The position numbers and the translations under genes are program-made. Under the pieces are notes generated by a model. It was not told the origin of the DNA, searched no databases, and saw only the letters and a program-made list of their open reading frames with translations. Positions 52,130 through 60,904 of a stretch of 64,000 nucleotides of DNA are shown piece by piece; position 1 is the stretch's first letter; each line of letters begins with the position of its first letter. Source of the stretch: Mucilaginibacter frigoritolerans (GTDB taxonomy: Bacteria > Bacteroidota > Bacteroidia > Sphingobacteriales > Sphingobacteriaceae); contig NZ_VLLI01000003.1 in assembly GCF_007830615.1 (NCBI RefSeq), positions 186,001-250,000 on the forward strand, given 5' to 3'.

Positions 52130-53322
52130 GAGTGTAGGTTAATTTTTAATTCCACTGCGAATTTGCCGCCGCTATCTTTTATAGCGAGCTCATGCTTATT
52201 CGGGTAAACCAATTCCAGTCTCCTTTTCACATTTTCCAGGCCGATGCCACTCTTTTCGTCTTCCATCTTTTTGACGCCATAGATGGTATTTTCGCAGGTA
52301 AAGATCAGTTGTTTGTTCACTACCGCGATGGAAATATCTATTTCGGATGACTGCCCTATCGCAACTCCGTGCTTAAAAGCATTTTCAACAAAGGGTATGA
52401 ACAACATCGGTGCAACGAAAATACCTTCGGTTTGTTCCGGGTAATCGAATATTACGTTTACCTCGTCATCAGCATAACGTAATTTATTGAGCAGTATGCA
52501 ATTGTCCAGGTATTCTATTTCTTTCTTCAGGGGCACATTCTCTTCATTGCTCTCGTAAATCATGTAGCGCATCATTCCCGAAAGCTTTGAAATGCCATCG
52601 GCCAGGTTATCATTTCCTTTTTCCTGGGCCATTGAAAACAGGTTATTGAGGGTATTAAAAAGAAAATGAGGGTTGACCTGCGATTTCAAAAATTTGATCT
52701 CCGTATCCAGCTGAACCGCTTCCAATTGAACGCGAAACTTTTCGGCCCTGGCCCACTCTTTCAGAAAGAAATAGGCTATGGAAAGGCCGAATACAATAAT
52801 GAAAACAAACCATACTGAATTTGATAAACCATCCGGGGCAAAAACAACAGCATTGGTTTGCGCAATAAAGTTATCCTTTTTTATATTTGGAGGAGGGCCA
52901 GATAAGTCCTTACCCCGGTCGAATTTAAAAGTATGTATAGCCGGTTGCCCGTTATTCTGCGTTGGCAGTAGTTTATCTGTATAGTAACTTGCCATGATGA
53001 TGGCAACAAAATAAAGGACAGGTATAGCAACCCTGATCAGTATATTCTTATAGCGCAACGCCTTTTTAAATAATAAGAAGATATTGCCGTAGAATAATAA
53101 GACAAGAAAACCAAACGTAAGAAATAAATGAGGCGATAAGGTATGCTTTACGTCCCTGCGTATAACAAAGTCCTTTTTCATAGTAGCGACATCATGATCT
53201 ATCCGTATCATAACGTGCGACTCGGTAAGCGACAAAAGCGCATAGAACACCCCAATCCAGAATGCTATGTGAAGCACTACCTCTATCCAGTCTTTTTTCT
53301 TAATGGAAATCATATAAAACAA
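52126..53322 (-). CDS. LytS/YehU family sensor histidine kinase
   Basis: 398 residues. Transmembrane helices near 12-32, 72-92, 100-120 and 175-192; His_kinase domain with NPHFLFNTLNNLF and a degenerate HATPase_c (PFVENAFKHGVAIG; GIGLENVKRRLELVYP). First gene of a two-gene unit with the LytTR regulator; divergent from the GLPGLI gene across 186 bases. Confidence 0.92.
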   Translation of the reverse strand: MFYMISIKKKDWIEVVLHIAFWIGVFYALLSLTESHVMIRIDHDVATMKKDFVIRRDVKHTLSPHLFLTFGFLVLLFYGNIFLLFKKALRYKNILIRVAIPVLYFVAIIMASYYTDKLLPTQNNGQPAIHTFKFDRGKDLSGPPPNIKKDNFIAQTNAVVFAPDGLSNSVWFVFIIVFGLSIAYFFLKEWARAEKFRVQLEAVQLDTEIKFLKSQVNPHFLFNTLNNLFSMAQEKGNDNLADGISKLSGMMRYMIYESNEENVPLKKEIEYLDNCILLNKLRYADDEVNVIFDYPEQTEGIFVAPMLFIPFVENAFKHGVAIGQSSEIDISIAVVNKQLIFTCENTIYGVKKMEDEKSGIGLENVKRRLELVYPNKHELAIKDSGGKFAVELKINLHS

Positions 53323-53508
53323 AGGTAAAATCCTGTCAATAGTAACAATAAATTATGTTACTAATAAGACCAATTGTTGGCTAAACTGTTCCTTTTTGTT
53401 ATTGCAGGATAACAAATATCCCTTTTTCGCAATTGGCGAGCCGCTATTCATACCAAAGTTTTCAGGTTACTGTGCCGGGAATATAGTATTGCTTAAAATT
53501 ATTACAAT

Positions 53509-54438
53509 ATGAAGAAGCAATTACTAATGGTCGCGACTTTAATGTTCGCGGTATTCGCCGCCAGGGCACAAAAAACAGACACTGCCGGGTATATGGTGCA
53601 TTACAAGTTTTCGCACCTGAGGGACACTAACAACCGCGCAAATCCTTATACCGAAAACATGGCGCTGTTCCTCGGCCAAAATTCAAGCGTCTACAAAAGC
53701 TATGATAAACAGCTCCAGGATGCCTTGTTCAAAAAACAAGTGAAAGAAGCAATTGCAAACTCGCCCAATGGTAACATTAGCATTCACACTAAAAATACCG
53801 CTTCGCCTTTACAATACTATCAGTTTTCGGCACAGAAGAAATTGTATAGAAAGGAATCACTCGTTATTAATAGCTACCTGATCGAAGAAACCTTGCCGGT
53901 TATCGATTGGAAGATCAGCAGCGATACGGCCAGTTTTGGTGGTATGCATTGCCAGAAAGCAACCGCACATTTTAAGGGGCGCGATTATACCGCATGGTTT
54001 TGCGCGGATATGCCTTTTCATACCGGGCCATGGAAGCTGAACGGTTTGCCCGGTGTGATTCTGGAAGCCTACGATGCAAAAAAAGAAGTGGTTTTCAAGT
54101 TTGATGGCATTGAAAAAGTGGCACCGGCCCAACCCGTTGCTGCCGTAGCAGAGCCTCAATCGGGGGACCGTAGGATGGTCATGATTGGCGGGGATGATTC
54201 AGATACCGATCCGGCTGTTATTCAACTGCCTTCACGCTCTATCAAAACAACGGACAAGGAATTTGCCAAATTGCAGGATGCTATGCGGAAGGACCCGGAT
54301 GCTTTTGCGCAAGCTATGATGGCCTCATCCGGCATGAACAGGCCGGGTAATGCCAATGGCCCGGGGCCAGACCATATCAAAATCAAACTCGGCCCTCAGG
54401 CGGTGATCAATAATCCTATTGAGTTATCGGAAAAATAA
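53509..54438 (+). CDS. GLPGLI family protein
   Basis: 309 residues with a signal peptide (1-20, ARAQ). The GLPGLI family signature is present as WFCADMPFHTGPWKLNGLPG, preceded by KKLYRKESLVINSYLIEETLPVIDWKI. Family members are exported Bacteroidota proteins of unknown function that usually precede a TonB-type or Carboxypep_reg barrel gene, as here (2-base gap). The C-terminal third is Met/Asp/Gly-rich. Probably delivers or senses a ligand for the barrel. Confidence 0.93.
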   Translation: MKKQLLMVATLMFAVFAARAQKTDTAGYMVHYKFSHLRDTNNRANPYTENMALFLGQNSSVYKSYDKQLQDALFKKQVKEAIANSPNGNISIHTKNTASPLQYYQFSAQKKLYRKESLVINSYLIEETLPVIDWKISSDTASFGGMHCQKATAHFKGRDYTAWFCADMPFHTGPWKLNGLPGVILEAYDAKKEVVFKFDGIEKVAPAQPVAAVAEPQSGDRRMVMIGGDDSDTDPAVIQLPSRSIKTTDKEFAKLQDAMRKDPDAFAQAMMASSGMNRPGNANGPGPDHIKIKLGPQAVINNPIELSEK

Positions 54439-54440
54439 TT

Positions 54441-57113
54441 ATGCTTTTTATGCGATATTTTATATTACTGCTTTGCGGCATGCTATTTTCTGCTCTTTGT
54501 TTTGCCCAAAACAATATCCATGGGGCGGTTAAAGACAGTACAGGAAAAGCCGTGCCCTTCGCAACCGTGAGCCTGAAAAACAAGGCAAGCAATGCGATAG
54601 TAACTTATACCGTTACCGATGACAAAGGGGGTTATAACCTTACCAAGCCATCCGGCCTAAACCCCGATAGCTTATTGGTAGAAGTGCGCAATATAGGCTA
54701 TAAGAGCCAGGCAAAAGCTATCAAAGGCATAGCTCCGGTTAACTTTGTATTGCAGGCATCCATTAACCAGTTGCAGGCGGTTGTGATCAAAAGCAACCGC
54801 CCGGTTTTGCGCACCAGCGGCGATACGCTCAGCTATAAAGTATCCGATTTCAGCAGCCCCCAAGACAGGGTTATTGGCGATGTGATCAAAAAACTGCCGG
54901 GTATAGCGGTAGCTGCCGATGGGACGATCAGCTATAACGGCAAGACCATCTCCAACCTGTACATCGGCGGGGATAATTTGCTGGACGATAAATACAATAT
55001 TGCTACCAATACCGTGCCGCAAGGCGTGGTTGATCAGGTACAGGTGATACAAAATCATCAGCCTATAAAAATGCTGCAAAACAAGGTTACGAGTGAAGAT
55101 GTGGCCTTGAACCTCACTATCAAAAAAGACGCTAAATTACAGCTGGTAGGGCAGGAAAGCATAGGAGCAGGTTTGCCTGGCAATTACGATGTGGACCTGA
55201 ACGCCATGATGTTTAAAGACAACTATAAAGCCATCAATTACCTGAAGGGGAACAACACAGGAGAAGATGTGCAAAATGATTTTCTATCGCACAACCAATC
55301 TTCGTACCTGCAAAAGATCGATAATAACCTACCCGCTACCGTACTGTCGCTGGGAACGGTTAATACGCCCGACCTGGCTGAGAACAGGTATCTGTTCGAT
55401 CAGTCCGCCGCCGTTAGCCTCAACAATTTGGTAAACCTTAAAAAAGGTGAGCAATTAAAGGTGAACCTGCATTACGTGCACGATACGCAATACCAGAATT
55501 ACAAAGAACAAACACAAGTTTATTTACCAAATGATACCGTTCGGTATAATGAGACTGAAAGAAACAGGTTCAGGCCCGACATTCTGCACGGACAGTTTAC
55601 GCTGAATGTCAATAAAGATAAATATTATCTGAATGATATTTTGGTAACTGATTACAGTCGCAAAACAGATTACTCTGGGCTAAATACAAATGGGACGGCT
55701 GTTAATCAAATCTTTAAGGATAACACATTCGATTTTTCGAACGAGTTTAACCTGATGCAACCGCTTAAGTCGAATAATATCATCGAGTTTTACTCCTACA
55801 TCAGCCATGTGGGCGAGCCCGAAAACAGAACTATAGACCCCGGATTTAATCCCGCCGTGTTCAATAATGGCATCCCCTACGCGCAGCTGAATCAAACGGT
55901 AAATGTGCCTACCTGGTTCACCAATAACTATTTTTCGTTTAAGTTACCTTCCAACTATTTTACCCAAAGCTACCGAACGGGATTTGTGGTGCAGTCACAA
56001 AAACTGGTGTCAGACCTGGATGTAGTACAATCCAATAATGTCATCAACCCAGAGTCCGACAGCTCGGCTAACCGCCTGAGCTGGACGAGGAAAAAGGTGT
56101 ATGTAGAAGCTGCTTACGATTTTCCGGGCAAGATATTAAAAGCCAACCTTACACTGCCCCTCAGCCTGCAGCAAATCAGTTATTCCGACAGCCTGTATGC
56201 GCTGAACAAAAGTTTGACAAAGTTATATTTTGATCCTCAACTTCACGTCAAATACATGGTTGGCATCGAAAATTTCATTACCGCACTTTACAGTTTCAGG
56301 AATGTGATCGGCAATATCCAGGATGTTTACCACGGTTATATTTTACAGGATTATCGCACATTGTATGCCAACAATGCCAACCTGACGGAACAGAAGGACC
56401 AGACGGCTGCGTTAGGATTCAATTACAACAAAGCGCTGACATTATTTTTCTGGAGCGCCAATGTTTCTTACGATCATATTAACGCCAACAATATTACCTC
56501 GAGTATTATTTCGAATAGTTTTCAGCAACGTATCGTTTTGCCTTATCAGAATACGACAGATTCATGGACCGCTAACGGCTATATCAGTAAATATTCTTTC
56601 GCCTTGCGTACTACGTTTAGTGGAGGCATCCTGTGGCAAAGCAACCGATCGAACCAAATACAGAACAATGCCCTGTTGCCCTATAATACTGTCGCAAAGA
56701 ATCTTAACGTGGGCGCCGAAACCAAGGTAAGCAGCGTGGTAACATTTAGCTATAAGGCTATCCTGAACCAAACCGACAGCCATTCATCTGCTGATGCACC
56801 CACCTATCACATCAAGGAATTGGTACAGCAGGCCGCTCTTAACTATAATCCAAGCGACAACCTGCTTTTCAAGCTTTCGGGTGAACACTATATCACCTAC
56901 CAGAACCAGGCGAGTGATCTGAAGTACTTTTTTGCGGATGCCTCAGCAAAATTCAGGATCGAAAAATGGAAAACTGACCTCGAACTGAGCGCCGCCAACT
57001 TCCTGAACGTAAAAAATTACAATGCCCTTTACTTATCAGCCAATACATTGACAGCCAGTTCGTATACCCTTCCGGGAAGAATTGTCCTTCTCAAAGTACT
57101 GTTTAACCTTTGA
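54441..57113 (+). CDS. Outer-membrane beta-barrel protein with carboxypeptidase-regulatory-like domain
   Basis: 890 residues. Signal peptide (ATG at 54441 or three codons on), CarboxypepD_reg-like Ig domain (about 22-110, IHGAVKDSTGKAVPFATVSLKNK), plug-like domain (about 115-230, DVIKKLPGIAVAADGTISYNGKTISNLYIGGD) and a C-terminal barrel ending GRIVLLKVLFNL. It resembles TonB-dependent receptors that co-occur with GLPGLI proteins; no TonB box can be pinned down. Co-transcribed with the GLPGLI gene. Followed by a hairpin of the TTCGAAG type near 57140. Confidence 0.9.
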   Translation: MLFMRYFILLLCGMLFSALCFAQNNIHGAVKDSTGKAVPFATVSLKNKASNAIVTYTVTDDKGGYNLTKPSGLNPDSLLVEVRNIGYKSQAKAIKGIAPVNFVLQASINQLQAVVIKSNRPVLRTSGDTLSYKVSDFSSPQDRVIGDVIKKLPGIAVAADGTISYNGKTISNLYIGGDNLLDDKYNIATNTVPQGVVDQVQVIQNHQPIKMLQNKVTSEDVALNLTIKKDAKLQLVGQESIGAGLPGNYDVDLNAMMFKDNYKAINYLKGNNTGEDVQNDFLSHNQSSYLQKIDNNLPATVLSLGTVNTPDLAENRYLFDQSAAVSLNNLVNLKKGEQLKVNLHYVHDTQYQNYKEQTQVYLPNDTVRYNETERNRFRPDILHGQFTLNVNKDKYYLNDILVTDYSRKTDYSGLNTNGTAVNQIFKDNTFDFSNEFNLMQPLKSNNIIEFYSYISHVGEPENRTIDPGFNPAVFNNGIPYAQLNQTVNVPTWFTNNYFSFKLPSNYFTQSYRTGFVVQSQKLVSDLDVVQSNNVINPESDSSANRLSWTRKKVYVEAAYDFPGKILKANLTLPLSLQQISYSDSLYALNKSLTKLYFDPQLHVKYMVGIENFITALYSFRNVIGNIQDVYHGYILQDYRTLYANNANLTEQKDQTAALGFNYNKALTLFFWSANVSYDHINANNITSSIISNSFQQRIVLPYQNTTDSWTANGYISKYSFALRTTFSGGILWQSNRSNQIQNNALLPYNTVAKNLNVGAETKVSSVVTFSYKAILNQTDSHSSADAPTYHIKELVQQAALNYNPSDNLLFKLSGEHYITYQNQASDLKYFFADASAKFRIEKWKTDLELSAANFLNVKNYNALYLSANTLTASSYTLPGRIVLLKVLFNL

Positions 57114-57139
57114 TTTGTATTCTTTTGTTTAACCCAGCT

Positions 57140-57163
57140 GTTCGAAGCTGTAAAACTTCGGAC
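57140..57163. terminator. Hairpin between convergent genes (TCCGAAG family)
   Basis: GTTCGAAG / CTTCGGAC with an 8-base loop whose TAAAA resembles the loop side of the hairpin at 29426. It lies between the barrel gene and the convergent AraC-permease gene. Confidence 0.5.
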
Positions 57164-57228
57164 AACTATACCTGTAATCTCCAACCACCCCAAACAAAAA
57201 AACCTTCTGGAAATAGCCTAAGGGGCTT

Positions 57229-60200
57229 TTATTCTGTCTTTAAACTTTTTATCGGATTAGCCAACGCTGCCTTTATACTCTGGTAGCTAACCGTGAGCAT
57301 TGCAATAATCAATGCACCAGCGCCGGCGGAGGCGAATATCCACCAGGCCAGATCAGAGCGATATTGAAAATGAAGCAGCCATTTATACATAAAGTAATAA
57401 GCTGCCGGAATGGCGATCAGCAACGAAATAGCCACCAACACTACAAAGTCCTTCGACAAAAGGCCCCAGAGATTAAGCACTGAAGCACCCAGCACCTTGC
57501 GCACCCCGATCTCCTTGATACGCTGCTCGGCCATGAATGAGGCCATACCGAACAAACCAAGACAACTAATTAAGATGGCGAGGGAGGCGAAAAAGCTGGC
57601 TAAGGTACCATAACGTTCTTCATCGCCGAATTTTTTGTTGTATTCCTGGTCGACAAAGCGGTATTCGAAGGGCTGGCCGGGGTTATAAGTTTTAAATACC
57701 GTTGCTATTTTATCTAAAGAACGGGTTGCGCTTTTGCCGGGGTTTATTCTCAGCAACACGTCATCTCCCGGGCCTTTAGAAAGGAAATAGGCTGTCGGCT
57801 TCACAGGATCATAAGGCGAATCATTTATCATATCTTTTACTATGCCTATGATTTGAATAGGATCTTTGTCATCATGTATAATCTGACCAACAGGATTCTT
57901 TAATCCCATAAATTTCGCGGCGGTTTGGTTAATGATAATTGCTGCTGTATCGGTCAAAAAGTCACGCGAAAAATCACGCCCTTCAACAAGCTGCCATCCA
58001 ATGGTTTTCCCATAATCGAACGACACGGCGTTTTGAGCAAAGTCTACATTAACGTTGGGATCCTTGCCCGGCCAACTGATGCCGCTGGTGCCGCTTGTAT
58101 TAACTGTTGGCGCCGACGGGGCCTCGGCAATAGCGGTAATGGCCCCGGCCTTAAATAAATCAGCCTTTACCGTCTCGAAATTTTTGTGGATATCGGAGGT
58201 GACGGTCGGAACAGCAACGAGCCCCTGGCGGCCATAACCCACCGGCCTGTTTTTGGCAAACTGCACCTCCCTGAAGACCACAATGGTCCCAATGATGAGT
58301 ACCACCGATATGGCGAACTGCACTATCACCAGCACTTTACGCGGCACTGCGGCAAACCGCCCTACCCTGAATGTGCCTTTTAACACCTTTATCGGCTTAA
58401 ACGACGATAAATAAAAGGCTGGATAGCTCCCTGTTATCATTCCGGTTGCCAGGCAAAAGGCCAAAGCTACGATCCAGAACAGCGCTTTGTCCCAGGGAAT
58501 ATTCACCTGTTTATCGGCCACTTGGTTAAAAAATGGCAGCGCCAATTGTGCCAGCAATAACGAAATGACAAAAGCCATAAGCACGCATAACAACGCTTCG
58601 CTCAAAAACTGGTATATAAGCTGGCTGCGCGATGAACCGATGGTTTTGCGTATCCCCACTTCGCGTGCGCGCTTTTCAGAGCGCGCCGTGCTCAGATTCA
58701 TAAAGTTAATGCAGGCCAATAGTAAAACAAACATCCCAATGACACCGAATAACCAAACGTATTGTATCCTGCCACCGCGGTTAACGCCACCTTTGAAATC
58801 GCTATATAAGTGCCACTTGCTCATCGGGAACAGGAACAGCGCGGGTTTCCTTTTGGCAAATCGTCCGCTCACATGATTTAGCTTTACATCCCGTATTTTT
58901 AGCGACACCGCATCCAGATCGGCGTTATCGGCCAGTTTAACATAAAGGTGTACGATGTTGGGTCGCCACGGGTCCTTCATCTGGCCGAATTGGCCAATGT
59001 TATAAAGCATTTGCCAGGGAGCGATAAAGTCCATCCCAGCCAAATCCGAATTTTTCGGTATGTCTTCATAAACACCTGCAACTTTCAGGTTGGTTTGGTT
59101 ATCAAATTTCAGTACCCGTCCTATAGGGTCAGCATTATTAAAATAAGCTTTAGCAGTCGATGCTGATATAATGATAGAAGACGGATCGTTAAGTGCATTT
59201 TTAGTCCCTGCAAGCATTTTCAGCGAGAATATATCCGGCCCCTGCGGCTCCATAAACGAGCCATGTTTAGAAAGCTTTTTATCGCCCAGCGTGAGGATAT
59301 GGTCTCCATCTGCGGCTTGCATTGCAACCTCTGGAAAATCGCTGCTATAGCTTTTACGCAACTCGGCAGCAAGCGGATAAGGAACCACGAACCATGTCTC
59401 TACCCCGCCGTTATTGATTATGTTTTGAACGACCTTCGCTATACGGCCATAGTTTTTGTGATACCCGTTAAAGGTTACTTCATCCAAAATCCACAAACTG
59501 ATCAGCATTACTACTGCCATACCCACTGCAAGGCCACCTATATTAATTAGCGACAATAACTTATTCTTAATAAGGTTGCGCCATGCAATTGTTAAATAAT
59601 TTTTAAACATATAATTGCGATTTAACTTTACAGGAGCCCAACCTGGCGGGCTTCCTGAACGCAATATTACCGACGGTAAGTGTGATGGGATGGCCAACTT
59701 ATCATTTGGCAACTCTTTTTTCAGGCCGTTCTTGTATTCCACCGGGGTTTTTCCGGTCATCTCTTTGAAAACGCGGTTGAATGTTCTTTGGGAATTAAAC
59801 CCCGACTCGTAGGCGATCCCCAGCAGTGTGAGCCGGTCGTGGGCCGGGTCCTGCATCTTCCGGGCAACTTCACGAACCCGGAATTCGTTAATAAAATCGT
59901 TGAAGTTCTTTTCCATCCCCACATTAATAATCCGCGATAAATCGTGCGGGTGAATATTCAGCTTTGCTGCCAGGGTGGTCAATGTTAGTTCGGCATCCTC
60001 GTAAAGGCGATTTGCGGCTACGGCTTCCTTTAGCCTGCGGCTTTTTTCCTTTGCATCATATCTATCGGTTATCGGCGTGGCCAGTTGTGTGCTGCTATCC
60101 AATTTTAGCATCACTTCGGACGCCATGCCAATAAGCACAAAAGCAACGGCAAAACTCAAGGCATCATTAAACAGCCATAACACGCAGAGCAAACCGAGCA

Positions 60201-60693
60201 GGTGCAATGCCTTATCCAATCGGCGGAAAGCAAAGCGCGGCTTATCCATCAGCACCGGCTGCAAGCGGCTATAAAAATGCTGTATCAACCGGTGTGACAG
60301 GTATAAATAAATGACAACCGAAATGAGCACCAGCCAGCCCGGCAGCCAATACGCAACCAGTAAAGGGCAAAAATGTAGAACATCCTTTCGACCAAATTGT
60401 AGGTTTGGTGCCGTCATCCGCCGCACATAAAAATACAACAGCGGCCCCAGCGCCGGTAAAAAAATCGATGAAAGCCCGCCAGTCTTCAGTACAATTACAG
60501 CTAAAGCGGCACTTAAAAACAGGTTGGCTGCTTGGCCTTCCCTTTTTGCGAATGCTAAAAGCAGCGCAAGTGTAAACCCCGAAAACAGGGTTGCCATGGC
60601 GGCCACATGGTACAGGTTAATATGGAATATATCAGGATTCAAGTAATTCAAATGGCCCAAAGGTTGTTCCAAATTTACAACATATTGATACAT
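57229..60693 (-). CDS. AraC-type membrane regulator fused in frame to FtsX/MacB-type permease
   Basis: 1154 residues in one open frame. Residues about 1-200 have six transmembrane helices; about 220-330 is an AraC double HTH (LAAKLNIHPHDLSRIINVGMEKNFNDFINE, IAYESGFNSQRTFNRVFKEMTGKTPVEY). A 30-residue low-complexity linker then leads to M362 (ATG at 59610), the typical start of Bacteroidota FtsX permeases (MFKNYLTIAWRNLIKNK). The permease part, 793 residues, is full length, with two FtsX domains (ARSEKRAREVGIRKTIGSS; RIKEIGVRKVLGAS). Each part is complete as a separate protein, so this is either a genuine fusion or two genes joined by loss of a stop, with M362 possibly still used as a start. 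Confidence 0.88.
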   Translation of the reverse strand: MYQYVVNLEQPLGHLNYLNPDIFHINLYHVAAMATLFSGFTLALLLAFAKREGQAANLFLSAALAVIVLKTGGLSSIFLPALGPLLYFYVRRMTAPNLQFGRKDVLHFCPLLVAYWLPGWLVLISVVIYLYLSHRLIQHFYSRLQPVLMDKPRFAFRRLDKALHLLGLLCVLWLFNDALSFAVAFVLIGMASEVMLKLDSSTQLATPITDRYDAKEKSRRLKEAVAANRLYEDAELTLTTLAAKLNIHPHDLSRIINVGMEKNFNDFINEFRVREVARKMQDPAHDRLTLLGIAYESGFNSQRTFNRVFKEMTGKTPVEYKNGLKKELPNDKLAIPSHLPSVILRSGSPPGWAPVKLNRNYMFKNYLTIAWRNLIKNKLLSLINIGGLAVGMAVVMLISLWILDEVTFNGYHKNYGRIAKVVQNIINNGGVETWFVVPYPLAAELRKSYSSDFPEVAMQAADGDHILTLGDKKLSKHGSFMEPQGPDIFSLKMLAGTKNALNDPSSIIISASTAKAYFNNADPIGRVLKFDNQTNLKVAGVYEDIPKNSDLAGMDFIAPWQMLYNIGQFGQMKDPWRPNIVHLYVKLADNADLDAVSLKIRDVKLNHVSGRFAKRKPALFLFPMSKWHLYSDFKGGVNRGGRIQYVWLFGVIGMFVLLLACINFMNLSTARSEKRAREVGIRKTIGSSRSQLIYQFLSEALLCVLMAFVISLLLAQLALPFFNQVADKQVNIPWDKALFWIVALAFCLATGMITGSYPAFYLSSFKPIKVLKGTFRVGRFAAVPRKVLVIVQFAISVVLIIGTIVVFREVQFAKNRPVGYGRQGLVAVPTVTSDIHKNFETVKADLFKAGAITAIAEAPSAPTVNTSGTSGISWPGKDPNVNVDFAQNAVSFDYGKTIGWQLVEGRDFSRDFLTDTAAIIINQTAAKFMGLKNPVGQIIHDDKDPIQIIGIVKDMINDSPYDPVKPTAYFLSKGPGDDVLLRINPGKSATRSLDKIATVFKTYNPGQPFEYRFVDQEYNKKFGDEERYGTLASFFASLAILISCLGLFGMASFMAEQRIKEIGVRKVLGASVLNLWGLLSKDFVVLVAISLLIAIPAAYYFMYKWLLHFQYRSDLAWWIFASAGAGALIIAMLTVSYQSIKAALANPIKSLKTE

Positions 60694-60819
60694 ACAAAAT
60701 TATGCTATGATAAATATGTTTTGCTGTAACGGAAGCGAACATAGGGCGTTCGGTTTTGGGGTGGGTAGGGGCATTGGTTTCGCCGGTTTGTTGAATTGTT
60801 GCGAATAAGTATACCAAGC

Positions 60820-60850
60820 AAAAAACCGCCCTACTTTCGTAAAGCGGCTT
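60820..60850 (-). terminator. Minus-strand terminator after the TonB receptor
   Basis: On the minus strand an imperfect stem (GCCGC...GTA / TAC...GCGGC type) is followed by six T, about 55 bases past the receptor stop. The gap 60694-60904 otherwise holds the promoter region of the AraC-permease gene. Confidence 0.6.
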
Positions 60851-60904
60851 AGTAGCCGACTGGGATCCAACCGGTGTTCCTATGATTACGCAGCAATTCT
60901 GATT

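Noticed and set aside
54672..55079. 135-codon open frame antisense to the barrel gene
   Set aside because: Antisense to the conserved plug domain; no independent support.
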